Source: Polyodon spathula (Eukaryota > Chordata > Actinopteri > Acipenseriformes > Polyodontidae). Taken from it: 64,000 nucleotides of DNA. Position 1 is the stretch's first letter, and every line of letters begins with the position of its first letter. The notes below the pieces were generated by a model. The model worked only from the letters and a program-made list of their open reading frames with translations. It ran no database searches and was not told where the DNA came from. Positions 12,466 to 24,259 of the stretch are shown here, in pieces. The stretch is taken from the NCBI RefSeq assembly GCF_017654505.1, contig NC_054560.1, positions 100,889 to 164,888 on the forward strand, read 5' to 3'. A program made the translations under genes and the position numbers.

Positions 12466-13528
12466 AGCTGCTTTGCTCCCTACCTTTCATCCTGGCCGAA
12501 GGACTATCTTCAAGCTCCTTGTCTTCCGCACCCAGTTTTGCAGCGGAATGTGTCGGTCACAGGGGTTTAAAAGGTACCTGTGTGGCACAGGGGTGTGCTG
12601 AAGGCATTGAAAATTGGTTCCAGAGGTGAAGGGGTTAATGTGATCTTGCGGTGCGCTAATTGCTTCTTGCTCCGCTCTGGAGTGTGATGTATCGCAGCAA
12701 CACGCCGCCTCCTGGGTTTGTCAGGTAATCCAGTGCCGGAGCTGTCTGCTTCTACCAAACTGTGTGCAACTCCCTTCTCAGAGGGCTGTAATCCAGCAAG
12801 ATGCTGCCGTTCTCATGCGCTGCGCACCCGTTAATGCTCTCTCAGTAAGCTCTTCGTCTTTGCCGAGAAGCGGAGAAGCCTGCGCACTGCTGTGATCAGA
12901 GGTTGGTTAAAGGTTTATTAAGTAATGCAGGATGCTGATTCTCTGTGTGATGAGAAGGGGATGAGATTTCCCCTTTGCTCTTTAATGCAAGCCCTGGATG
13001 CCGGATAGATTTCAGCTGCTGTAGTCCCAGGCAAAGGTTTACAAGTGTGTTTATCCTAAGGGCAGAGGTTTAAAACCTGGGTCTTGCTATAGTTCTCAGT
13101 ATCACTTTAACATGAAGTAGGAGGTTAAGAAACCAAGTGAGGTGAAGTTCTGATTTGGCGTAATCTTCGGCAGTGTTGCAGGTTCTGTTTTGGTGTAATT
13201 TGGTGTATTGGAGGGGAGGGATTCCCAGCCCCTCTAGCTCGCTTGGGATCTGAAATCAGGCTATTCATTTTGTTTACAGCCTCACCCAAAGGGTAATTTT
13301 AGCTTGAGACTCTGTCATTCTGAGCTGAATGTGAATGCTGCTGCTACTGCTTTGTAAGCAAATTTCATATTCAAGCCGTGTTACTGTAAACATGACGCAT
13401 TCGAACAGACTCATAAACAAGTAGAGCTGTATGCTGTGATGGAGTTGTCACAGGGTGGACAGATATTTTCCTTTTAACCAGCTGTAATGTTAACCTTGTA
13501 GCTTTGTATTACTGTAAGCTCAAAGCTT

Positions 13529-13615
<87 letters not shown>
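13529..13615. repeat. TC microsatellite
   Basis: A pure (TC)n run with one early interruption lies in map1s intron 2, about 400 bp upstream of exon 3. The apparent serine/leucine ORF across it is an artefact. Confidence 0.97.
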
Positions 13616-13617
<2 letters not shown>

Positions 13618-14029
13618 GCTCTTGTTACTAAGGCGTGCTGCGTAGTCGTGCTGCGCTGGCTCGCTGTAAAGATTTCCTTACTGGATGGTGGGTACCTGAC
13701 TCCTGTCTCTCTCTGCTGTTTCTCTGAAAGCTGTAGCGTTCCCTCTTTCTATGTACAGAATGATTTGTACTGCACCAAATATTTTGTGGGTTATTTACAG
13801 GAACGCTCTAAATCAATTTTGGTGAGGAAGCCGGCAGATATTCAAGCCTCGAGTCAGTATAAATTATAGATATGAAGTCGGATTCAGTGGTCAGATTTAG
13901 AATCGGTCACTTGATTGGAATGTTTTTGCAGAAGCTAGTGTTTGATTCATTGCTCGCTCTGTGCAGACCACAGTATTCATGCTGTGAGCAAAGCGCTGAT
14001 CCGTTCCTTTGTCTCCCTTTCTTTTCCAG

Positions 14030-14112
14030 GACAGAGGACCCTCCACCACAGCGGGGACGTGCTTGAGACGCAGGTCGTCGTTAACCCTTCGGATGACTTT
14101 GTGTGCTCAGAG
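14030..14112 (+). CDS. map1s: map1s coding exon 3
   Basis: The exon encodes GQRTLHHSGDVLETQVVVNP and then SDDFVCSE, the block that follows the exon 2 peptide in MAP1 proteins (family pattern GQRxLHHxGDxLETxVxxNPSD). The acceptor AG is at 14028-14029 after a pyrimidine tract, and the donor is GTGAGG at 14113. The first two bases complete the glycine codon begun in exon 2, and the exon ends in phase 0. The length of 83 nt and the phases fit direct splicing between exons 2 and 4. Confidence 0.92.
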
Positions 14113-14386
14113 GTGAGGCCCTGTGTCCAAGGATTTCTAAATGCGCTTTACAGCGGAACAGCGTGAGCTCCCCCTGTGGAGCTGGGTTCTTCATTTAAAA
14201 CTAAAGGGGAGCGGCATTCCTGGTAACTCTTGGCAGACAACATACATTGTTCTACAGATTATCCAGCCTGCACCTCTAAATGAAGAGAGCCATACAGTGG
14301 AGCTCAATAAGTGATAAGTGGCTAAAGAGCTGTCTATTGCACAACCCTGCTGTAGGTGAATATATAAGCCAGCTCTTTCCCTGCAG

Positions 14387-14527
14387 GTCCGGAGACTGAT
14401 CTCTGATGTTTCACGACACAAACTGCTGGTTCTTGCGGGTCAGTGTGTGGAGGACACTGGGGACCTCGTGTTGCAGACCGGCTGCTTTTCATTCCAGGAT
14501 TTCATTCAGATCTTTGCAGACAAAGAG
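14387..14527 (+). CDS. map1s: map1s coding exon 4
   Basis: The exon is 47 codons with both ends in phase 0. It begins VRRLISDVSRHKLLVLAG and contains a block of the form ED-TGDLVLQTGCFS, matching the MAP1 family pattern SHKLLVLAGxCxExTGxLxLQTGxFS. The acceptor ctgcag is at 14381-14386 and the donor is GTCAGT at 14528. It joins in frame to exon 5. Confidence 0.93.
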
Positions 14528-14659
14528 GTCAGTATAATCCCATGCTTTTTTTTTATTTCCTTTTTTAAATTGTTGCCTATTTGCTTTGTTGCATGTGTGT
14601 GATTGCTTTTTAATATTGATACAGTGTAAGTATTGAATTGCGTAGGAAACAGAACAATG

Positions 14660-14811
14660 CAGGGCTGAAAATAAGACTCCCATTGCATAGCAGTTTGATC
14701 CATTACTGATTTACTTTGAGTTTAGTAAGGCACATCTGAGCTTTACCTGTACACTATGGCTAATCAAGTAGGAAAACATGGAAGGGGTGAAGCTGTCATT
14801 TCCATCTCTGC
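14660..14811. mobile_element. foldback MITE-like element, family 1 copy B
   Basis: Its left arm, cagggctgaaaataagactc, and the motif cattgcatagcagtttgatc match copies A and C. The right arm (gtgaagctgtcatttccatc) is more decayed. It lies inside map1s intron 4 (14528-14978), so it is a fixed intronic insertion. Confidence 0.65.
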
Positions 14812-14978
14812 ATTTGAAGCCATTTAAGTTGGCTGTATATCTTGAGAACATGTTCTGATCTGTAGTAACTGTCAATATACGTCATTGTCATCAACTTTTT
14901 CTGTTGGCTCGAATTTAGAATTTACTGCCGTGGTGTGGGTTCATGTTCCTGACCTGGTTTGGTTTCCTTCTCCCTCAG

Positions 14979-17900
14979 ATTGGCGAGTTGCTGAGCTCAG
15001 CCGACCCCACACACAAAGCCAGTCTCACCTTGGCTTGTCCGGACTGTGGGGACTGGAATAACTCCGTGCTGGAGAAACACAACCTCCAAGACTTCATTGA
15101 GATCAAATCCAACCCCCCTGCCATCCTCCCTGAGATGGAGGGGCTGCAGGAGTTCACAGAATACCTCTCGGAGTCCCTCGAACCCCGCTCTCCCTTCGAG
15201 CTGTTGGAGCAGCCCAACACGGTTGGCTTCCTGAAGCTCTCCAAGCCATGCTGCTACATCTTCCCAGGCGGGAGGGGGGACTCTGCCTTTTTCGCAGTTA
15301 ACGGATTCAACGTCCTGGTCAACGGGGGCTCCGATCCCAGGTCCTGCTTCTGGAAACTGGTGCGCCATTTAGACAGGATAGATGCCATACTACTGACCCA
15401 CATTGGCATTGACAACCTGCCTGGGATCAACAGCTTGCTGCAGAGGAAGACTGCTGAGCTGGAGGAAGATCAGTCTGCAGGATCCCAGAGCAACGAGGAC
15501 TGGCTGAAGAATCTGATCTCCCCTGAGCTGGGGGTGGTGTTTCTCAATGCCCCCGAGAGGCTCAAAACCATAGAGAGCAATCCAAAAGTGCTGAGGAGCA
15601 GCGATCAAGTGGCGCTGACCTTGCAGCACCTGGAGAGGTTGGGCATTCGTCCAGAACCTCTCTGTCGGACCAACGCTGCAGTGGTGGAGCCAGTCATCCT
15701 TTTCCAGAAGATGGGGGTGGGCCGCCTGGAGATGTATGTTCTCAATCCTGTTAAGGGCAGCAAGGAACTCGAAGCCTTGATGCAGAACTGGCCTGGGAAC
15801 AGTTCCCCCAAAGACTCTGAGTGTCTGGCTTCCATCTGTGCTCTTTTGATCTGGCACCCCGCTAATCCTTTGGAGAAGATCATCCGTGTTCTCTTCCCCG
15901 GCTGCACACCTCAAGGCAAGATCTTGGAAGGCCTAGAAAAGATGAAGCACCTGGAATGTCTCAAGCACCCAGTGGTGAGCCAGAAAGATCTGGATGCCCC
16001 CAAATCCGACAAACAACCAAAGAGGACGGAGAGCAGAGAGAGTCTTAAGTCTGGTCCGAGAGATTCAAGATCTGGTAGTGGTACACTGAAGGATAAATTG
16101 GGTCAGAAGAAACCAGAGACAAAAGGTAAGGAAAAAATCAAAACTGCATCGAGCGACTTGCCAAAAGAGGGGGCAGCCGGGAAGGAAGGGGATGACAAAC
16201 TAAAAGCTGACGTGAAGCCAAAGTCTACAAAGGAGAAACCAGCAGCCAAAAAGGATCCCTCAAAAGATGATAAAAAGGAGGTCAAGAAGAAGGAAGAGAA
16301 AGTCCCTGCTAAGAAAGAGGACAGTGGAGAGAAAAAGGAGGGGAAGAAAGAACTGGTGAAGAAGGACTCTGTCAGCACAAAACTGAAGAAAGACCTCAAG
16401 GTGGAACCCAAGAAGGAAGTCAAAAAGGATGTGAAAGCAGAGGAGAAAAAAGTGACCAAGCAGCCAGCCAAAGAGGTCAAGAAATCCATGGGTGTTGCAG
16501 CTGCCGCAGCAGACCCTAAGAAGCTACCGGGTAAAGCGGGTACACTGAAGAAGGATGGAGTTACAGGGAAAGCTACACCTCTGGCCAAAGGTGCAAAACC
16601 AAAGACCCTTAAGAAGGAGTCTGATCCCAAGAGCCACCCAGCAGCTGGCCATTCAGAAGGGGATGCAGAACGTTCCAAGATGTCCACTCCTGAGGACATG
16701 ACCGCAGAGTTTGAGAAGCTCAAAGAGGAGAGCAAAGGGGAGCAGGGTGGAGATGCTGGAAATAAAGCCAAGGGAGAGTTGATGGATGAAGGGATCACCG
16801 GGGCAGAAAGCCAGCACGATTGGTCACCAGGGGACAATGAAACTAATCACCAAAACGAAGGAGAAACGGCAGGAGAGGAAGAGTTTGAAAGCCCAGAGAA
16901 GTTCCGCAATATGGAGGCCATCCCCAACCCCAACAAAAGCCTGGGACCCCCTTCTCCACTAGCAAAGACCCCAAAGAGTGACCGTAGTGTGAACTTCGAC
17001 CTGACCCCTACAGAGTACATACTGCTAGAGGGAGGCCTGAAGGACGGGTTTCTAAAGAACGGCCAGGAGGACCCATGTGCCAGTTCAGATGAGAAGACCC
17101 TGGAGATGGTATCCCCTCCAGATTCGGGTCCTGCCAGCGCTGGTCATACCCCTTTCAACCAGTCCCCAGTAGAGGATGCCCTGGGCTCTGGAGAGGAAAG
17201 CAGTTTAGGAGGCAAGATCTCCAGCCTGGTCTTTGATGATGGGAAGCTTTTGAGTTCTTGCAGGAATTCTGAATCTGGCTGCCCCAGGTCTGGCATGGAA
17301 AACTCTTCTTCCTCCCAGTACAACCAGTCCAGCTTCCTATCTCTTAGTCCCTTCAGGGACATGATGCCTGATGTCTCCTCCACCATCACCACCTCCTCCT
17401 TTCCAGCCGAAGTGGGGTCCCCCCATTCCACGGAAGTGGATGAGTCTTTGTCGGTGTCGTTTGAGCAGGTACTGCCACCGGTGAGCGAGTCTCCCCAAGA
17501 GGAGATGAGCGACCGACCCTATGCTAATGGCCACTACTCTGTGGACCCAGAAGCAAAGGTAGGAATGACACTGCCTCTGAGGACGTCCCACAATATCCAG
17601 CCTCCTGGGGATGGTTTGGAGGGGCGCATCCCTCCACCTCATGGTGCCCTGCCTCTGTCCGAGCTCCCTCCTCATGACGTTGACCTCTGCCTGGTCTCCC
17701 CCTGCGAGTTCAAGCACTCCAAATCCCTTGAACACCAGCTCTCCCCTCCCCTGGTCAACCCCAGTCCTCGGGAGCTCTCGGACGATAGTGACCTTTCCCA
17801 GGAACTGGCCAAGCCTCTAACCGAGCGGCGGTCCTGCGGCAATCGCAAAGCGCCCCATGGCAGCGAGACACCGCCCTCTTCCGCCAGCGAGTCTCTACCC

Positions 17901-18000
17901 ACCCAGTCCGACTCGGATGTGCCTCCCGGTACTGAAGACTGCCCCTCTATCACTGCAGGCGGGGGCTTAGATTCGGATGATGATTCAGAGAGCTTCCCTG
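14979..18000 (+). CDS. map1s: map1s coding exon 5, truncated by assembly gap
   Basis: This is an uninterrupted frame of 1007 codons from the acceptor at 14977-14978 (tccctcag) to the N gap. The first third is the conserved MAP1 N-terminal domain: [63 protein letters not shown] and [14 protein letters not shown] [10 protein letters not shown]. It resembles a degenerate metallo-beta-lactamase-like fold. Next, at about 16000-16640, comes a lysine-rich stretch full of KKE/KKD, a plausible microtubule-binding region. Further on are [17 protein letters not shown] and [20 protein letters not shown], and then [16 protein letters not shown]. The last two blocks identify MAP1S rather than MAP1A or MAP1B. 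The C-terminal light-chain domain is absent. As read, the protein would exceed human MAP1S (about 1059 residues) even without its ends. MAP1S binds microtubules and is tied to autophagy and mitochondrial transport (family knowledge). Confidence 0.95.
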
Positions 18001-18500
18001 NNNNNNNNNNNNNNNNNNNNNNNNNNNNNNNNNNNNNNNNNNNNNNNNNNNNNNNNNNNNNNNNNNNNNNNNNNNNNNNNNNNNNNNNNNNNNNNNNNNN
18101 NNNNNNNNNNNNNNNNNNNNNNNNNNNNNNNNNNNNNNNNNNNNNNNNNNNNNNNNNNNNNNNNNNNNNNNNNNNNNNNNNNNNNNNNNNNNNNNNNNNN
18201 NNNNNNNNNNNNNNNNNNNNNNNNNNNNNNNNNNNNNNNNNNNNNNNNNNNNNNNNNNNNNNNNNNNNNNNNNNNNNNNNNNNNNNNNNNNNNNNNNNNN
18301 NNNNNNNNNNNNNNNNNNNNNNNNNNNNNNNNNNNNNNNNNNNNNNNNNNNNNNNNNNNNNNNNNNNNNNNNNNNNNNNNNNNNNNNNNNNNNNNNNNNN
18401 NNNNNNNNNNNNNNNNNNNNNNNNNNNNNNNNNNNNNNNNNNNNNNNNNNNNNNNNNNNNNNNNNNNNNNNNNNNNNNNNNNNNNNNNNNNNNNNNNNNN
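18001..18500. other. assembly gap (500 N)
   Basis: Exactly 500 N interrupt map1s exon 5. The size is a placeholder. Sequence after the gap does not continue any MAP1S motif, so the missing 3' part of the gene is not simply short by 500 bases. Confidence 0.99.
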
Positions 18501-21500
18501 CTCCTGGAGATGTACATTTTCCCCACCCCTTCAACACGGCCTGGCATCCAACATAAAAAAAATGTCATTCAACAGAATTAGGAAATATAATTTTAAAAAG
18601 TAGGATTCTTGCATCATCTTTTGACAGGCAGCTGGGTTTCTAGGAAGGCTTTGTGGAAATGGATTAGATCACTGAAACTTTTTCAATTAGCAGGCACACA
18701 GAAGAAAACTCATCACACAGATATCTGGAAAGGGAAAGCTTGCTAACTCGCTATAGCTAGCCATTCACTGACAGCCATCACAAGTGTCCGTGAAATACAC
18801 ACCTGCCCTGTGCCAAAAAACCAGACAGGCTGAAAGGAAGAGATTCAGAGCCCAGAAGCTTCATTCCAAATGTGTTGATCACAGGGGGGTGTTTGAATCT
18901 GAATTTGCTGCAGTCTGGTAAAGTATGTGGTCGGTGTGTAAAAGTGTACTGGTATTAAATACCTAGCAGATGAGAAGGTGAATTGTAATTGGTGAAAGGT
19001 TTGCCTGGTTGAAAGCAATGTAAGAGTCAAAGGTCATGCAGAGAGTGTCAATGAAATCAAGCCAGTGCCCCTAAAACGGTTTTAAAAGTCAGTTTGCATA
19101 TAAAATTTATACGGTTGCAGCCTCATAAACCTATGTTCACAATACCAGCTCTGTTTTATTGTAGAAACACCTATTAGCCAACAGGATCTACTGCACAGAA
19201 GACAGTAAAACTGATTGTAGGACACAAACTGGCAACAAGATTCTAGGACTAAAACACAGGGGTTGTGGTGTATAAACCTCTTTGCCTGAGATTAGGGGAA
19301 GGCACAAGCTTTCAATTCAAGGAGGCACTTTATCTGCTAATTTGTGAAGATCCAGTTGCCTCTGACTATGCAGAACCACTTAGCAGGAAAGAAGCCCTCA
19401 TTCATGTTAGTGATTGTAACGAACGACTTGTAATCTGTACCAATGCCTTCCTGAGAATCTGCATTGTCATTGGTGCTTTCTTTATCTGCAATAAAAGCAG
19501 ACAGCACTGTGGCACTGAAGTTGCATTCAGCATGTTTCTCATTATGATGCATAGCACAATTCAGATTTGATAGGCACTGTACTGTGTAGTATAACTCCAA
19601 GGCAGTATGTTGCCACACACAGTGTCTGCAGCCTACTTCAGGAAGAAGAAACTACAGGAAGACCAAATAAGGGCAGAGAAGGAACCTGCCAGTGGGTTCA
19701 GTGGAAACATGCAGCTTTCAATACACACTTCAGCTTGGGCTTTCCTGGTGTACGAAGGGGATAGGAAGGATATTCAAAGATTCAGACTTTGAAAGGAATG
19801 CGATCAGAATAGAAAATACTTGACCACTGCCACCCAGCACCAAATAGCCCTACTTAAGAGTCCTTGCATCAGGTTCCTGATATGACAGGTGCAGTCCTTT
19901 AATTAGCACCAACACCTTCACTGCTCCCCTTATTATCATGCAGTTGAACTACCAGTATTTGACTCCCCCGTACTGTTTTTGCATGACAGAGAGTCAATTT
20001 CCAACTCCATTAAAACATTAAGTGCCCCTCTGCTCTAAAGAAACTATAATTGAGAGTTTGGTACTTCCGCTGAAAGCATGGAGCACATATAGAGGCTTTG
20101 GGAATCGATTCCTCAAATAGGGAACTGAATCCAAGTAGAGTGTGCATATAAACATGCTGATCGAGGGTAAGGTGTGTTCACTGGGGCTCATGCACTGAAA
20201 GGGTTAAGAGACTGGGAGTTCCAGCAGGAAGTAGCACTCAAGCTGGGTGTGACGCAGCACAGTGCAGGAATTTGCTGTACCCAGCTATTCCAATACAGCC
20301 TATCTGCTGCAGGCAGATCACTCCAGGGACTCTGAGATTGAACTGGCCTTGAGACAGGCAGAGAGAACAAGAGGCTCCAGTCCCATCTCCAACATCACTA
20401 TCCTGGAGGAGTATGACAGTCTGACAGTCTGTGTAAAACTGGAGAAGTTGACCTGTAAAAAATTATGAGTCTGCCAAATATAAAATGCATAGACCTTCTT
20501 GGTATAAATCTGAATGTTCACATGCTTGAGTGGACAAAAAAACACATATAAAAAAAAAACATATTACAGTTCTGAATTACATGCTGGTTATGTGACATGG
20601 ACCACCTACACACAGGTCTACCACACTAGCCAACCTGACACGGAATGAAAACAATGCTACCCTTAAATTAAATGTCACTCCTGCGGTCGTTCCCCACTGA
20701 TAAAAAATCAGCACAAAGACACGTTTCACAAGCCCAACCAACACGCCTCTCCTGTACAGTGTGGAGTTTCTGGATCTTTCTCTCTCTCCTTGTTCTTCCG
20801 CCCACTCGCAGGGTAATCCCCCCCCACCCCGTCACCGTGACAACACCCCCCCCTTACCGTCACGCACTACAAGATCCTCCTTACGCACGACGGTGAGATG
20901 AGCGGCTGCAGCAAACAGCAGACTGTGTAAGAGAACAGAACAATACACCCACTCACAGAGCATCCCCTTCTGTTCTGGCAGGCAGGCAGGCAGGCAGGCA
21001 GGCAGGCCCCTGGACTGCACATTCTCAAGTGGATACACGTACCTACTGTACAGAACTACAGAACCTTGTCACTGCAGCTGCTATCATTTATTTATTTACT
21101 TATTTGCTCAGTAAAGTGAAAAGAATACTATATTATAAAATCATGAAGCTCTCAGCCAATGAAAGCGCCAGGTTTCAGAAGATTCCATTCCGCGTTGTAG
21201 GTGTAACGGGATTCATTGTGTATCGTTTTCTTTTTTGTATTAAAACGTGATTTATAAAAGGGATTTTATGTGTCAATATGTACACTTGACCCATGTCTCT
21301 TATGTTTTCTCTGCACTTTGGGTGAACTCAGCTTTGCTTCATGGAATTGCAAATCTGTATCTCCCACAATGTGCAGGACGCTGCGCACTTCACAATACAG
21401 GCACAGCATAGCAGAGCAACCTGCCTCCAAATCCCAATGATTCATTTCACTGCGATCTAACTCTATTTAACTCGATCTAAGTCTATTTTATTTATTAATT

Positions 21501-21600
21501 TAATTTTTTACAAAATCAGGACCAAAGATCAAAGCACTTGTCATACAATAGCAGCCCATGCTAGAGTATGCAGGATGTAGTGCACCTCTCGGATCACAAC
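18501..21600. other. no recognised gene
   Basis: This is AT-moderate sequence without recognisable domains. A short open stretch at 20313-20455 (+) reads ADHSRDSEIELALRQAERTR and then GSSPISNITILEEYDSLTV after a possible acceptor (ctgctgcag). It looks exon-like but is unidentified. A (GGCA)7 run lies at 20980-21007. The MAP1S 3' exons were looked for and not seen. Confidence 0.5.
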
Positions 21601-22932
21601 CCTCTCCCTCGCTAGTACTGACTCTGATGGTATCCCCTATCCCCTCAGAGGATCCCTCCTCTCCCTCGCTAGTACTGACTCTGATGGTATCCCCTCAGAG
21701 GATCCCCTCTCCCTCGCTAGTACTGACTCTGATGGTATCCCCTCGGAGGATCTCCTCTCCCTCGCTAGTACTGACTCTGATGGTATCCCCTCGGAGGATC
21801 TCCTCTCCCTCGCTAGTACTGACTCTGATGGTATCCCCTCGGAGGATCTCCTCTCCCTCGCTAGTACTGACTCTGATGGTATGCCCTCGGAGGATCTCCT
21901 CTCCCTCGCTAGTACTGACTCTGATGGTATGCCCTCGGAGGATCTCCTCTCCCTCGCTAGTACTGACTCTGATGGTATCCCCTCGGAGGATCTCCTCTCC
22001 CTCGCTAGTACTGACTCTGATGGTATCCCCTCGGAGGATCTCCTCTCCCTCGCTAGTACTGACTCTGATGGTATCCCCTCGGAGGATCTCCTCTCCCTCG
22101 CTAGTACTGACTCTGATGGTATGCCCTCGGAGGATCTCCTCTCCCTCGCTAGTACTGACTCTGATGGTATCCCCTCGGAGGATCTCCTCTCCCTCGCTAG
22201 TACTGACTCTGATGGTATCCCCTCGGAGGATCTCCTCTCCCTCGCTAGTACTGACTCTGATGGTATCCCCTCGGAGGATCTCCTCTCCCTCGCTAGTACT
22301 GACTCTGATGGTATGCCCTCGGAGGATCTCCTCTCCCTCGCTAGTACTGACTCTGATGGTATCCCTGATGGTATCTCGGAGGATCTCTGATGGTATCCCC
22401 TCCTCCTCCCTCGCTAGTACTGACTCTGATGGTATCCCCTCAGAGGATCTCCTCTCTCCCTCGCTAGTACTGACTCTGATGGTATCCCCTCGGAGGATCT
22501 CCTCTCCCTCGCTAGTACTGACTCTGATGGTATCCCCTCGGAGGATCTCCTCTCCCTCGCTAGTACTGACTCTGATGGTATCCCCTCGGAGGATCCCCTC
22601 TCCCTCGCTAGTACTGACTCTGATGGTATCCCCTCAGAGGATCCCCTCCCCTCGCTAGTACTGACTCTGATGGTATCCCCTCAGAGGATCCCCTCTCCCT
22701 CGCTAGTACTGACTCTGATGGTATCCCCTCGGAGGATCTCCTCTCCCTCGCTAGTACTGACTCTGATGGTATCCCCTCGGAGGATCTCCTCTCCCTCGCT
22801 AGTACTGACTCTGATGGTATCCCCTCGGAGGATCTCCTCTCCCTCGCTAGTACTGACTCTGATGGTATCCCCTCGGAGGATCTCCTCTCCCTCGCTAGTA
22901 CTGACTCTGATGGTATGCCCTCGGAGGATCTC
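21601..22932. repeat. 48-bp minisatellite, about 28 units, with 192-bp higher-order period
   Basis: The unit contains ctccctcgctagtactgact, ctgatggtatcccctc and ggaggatctc. Variants are tcagaggatccc against tcggaggatctc, and atcccc against atgccc. The atgccc variant sits at 21881, 21929, 22121, 22313 and 22915. The spacing of 192 bp (21929, 22121, 22313) shows blocks of four units duplicated together. Because 48 is a multiple of three, two plus frames stay open (one reading SEDLLSLASTDSDGIP, the other SPRRISSPSLVLTLMV). A rearranged junction at about 22360-22400 breaks both. No start, splice or flanking coding context supports translation. Confidence 0.95.
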
Positions 22933-23498
22933 TTTGTAGTCATCACAGCGTAATTACGACACAAGCGGAAGTTTAATGCTTTGTTGCCCATAGCGAGCTA
23001 GCCACTTACAAAATATGCAAATCAGAAACTCTACGTCAGTTCGTCACCAGCCTCCACCTCCTCTCCCCAACACACGCAGCGTAGCGTGCGTCTGGTTCTG
23101 ACTCACGTACAAGACATGAAAGAGGAGAATTCCACTTCACTCTGCACAAGTGGTAGGGCCTTTGTTGTTACCACGGAAACGCGCTTGTCACAGACATCTG
23201 CAGCCTTTTAACACCCTTGCTTGTCTCTTTCCTTCAAAGCTCTGCAGATTAATCTATTCAGGCGTGCACAATGCTGGTAAAAAAAAGCCCTAGTTTCAGT
23301 GAATGTAACTGAGCTGCTTGATTGGTTACACTATGTAGATGATGCATAGGCAGGGTGATCTTCGACTAATCACAGGGAACATTATAAAGAAGAACATTTC
23401 TTCAGGCATCATTATCGAGCAAGATAATTGCTATGTGTCACACTAATTAAAGGGTTGCTCATCCATACAGTGAGACAACTTTATACAAAGTTCAGTGA

Positions 23499-24259
23499 CT
23501 GCAGCCCAGCACACTAACCACTGAGCTACTCAAACCCGTGACCTTCCACACTGCAGCCCAGCACCCTAACCACTGAGCTACTCAAACCCATGACCTTCCC
23601 CACTGCAGCCCAGCACCCTAACCACTGAGCTACTCAAACCCAAGTCCTTCCACACTGCAGCCCAGCACCCTCACCACTGAGCTACTCAAACCCAGTACCT
23701 TCCACACTGCAGCCCAGCACCCTAACCACTGAGCTACTCAAACCCAATTCCTTCCACACTGCAGCCCAGCACCCTCACCACTGAGCTACTCAAACCCAGT
23801 ACCTTCCACACTGCAGCCCAGCACCCTCACCACTGAGCTACTCAAACCCAGTACCTTCCACACTGCAGCCTAGCACCCTCACCACTGAGCTACTCAAACC
23901 CAGTACCTTCCACACTGCAGCCTAGCACCCTCACCACTGAGCTACTCAAACCCAGTACCTTCCACACTGCAGCCCAGCACCCTCACCACTGAGCTACTCA
24001 AACCCAGTACCTTCCACACTGCAGCCCAGCACCCTCACCACTGAGCTACTCAAACCCAGTAACTTCCACACTCCAGCCTAGCACCCTAACCACTGAGCTA
24101 CTCAAACCCAGTACCTTCCACACTGCAGCCTAGCACCCTAACCACTGAGCTACTCAAACCCAGTACCTTCCACACTGCAGCCTAGCACCCTCACCACTGA
24201 GCTACTCAAACCCAGTACCTTCCACACTGCAGCCTAGCACCCTCACCACTGAGCTACTC
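23499..24259 (-). repeat. 52-bp minisatellite with tRNA-like (Pol III) unit, about 14.6 copies
   Basis: On the minus strand each unit reads TTTGAGTAGCTCAGTGGTTA (or GTGA), then GGGTGCTGGGCTGCAGTG and TGGAAGGTACTGGG. TAGCTCAGTGG fits the Pol III A-box consensus exactly. The unit at the high-similarity edge (near 23540) keeps AGGTCACGGGTTTGAGT, close to a tRNA T-arm/B-box. The array therefore seems to derive from a tRNA or tRNA-type SINE head that expanded in tandem. Most units have a decayed B-box (GTACTGGGTTTGAGT). Confidence 0.9.

Noticed and set aside
15390..15914. 174-codon minus ORF
   Set aside because: Antisense shadow of the conserved MAP1S domain, which has strong family identity on the plus strand.
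16103..16837. 244-codon minus ORF rich in F, S and L
   Set aside because: Antisense shadow of the lysine/glutamate-rich map1s exon. AAG/GAA codons read as CTT/TTC.
18501..18581. Continuation of map1s after the gap
   Set aside because: The residues after the gap, in the extended or the directly joined frame, do not match MAP1S and run into a stop.
21558..22658. 366-codon plus ORF of LVLTLMVSPRRISSPS repeats
   Set aside because: It arises because the minisatellite unit is 48 bp. Another plus frame and the minus strand are also open, and there is no gene context.
23499..24259. CRISPR-like array or tRNA gene cluster
   Set aside because: There are no unique spacers and this is a vertebrate genome. 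Units cannot fold as full tRNAs, so it is a minisatellite derived from a tRNA-like head.
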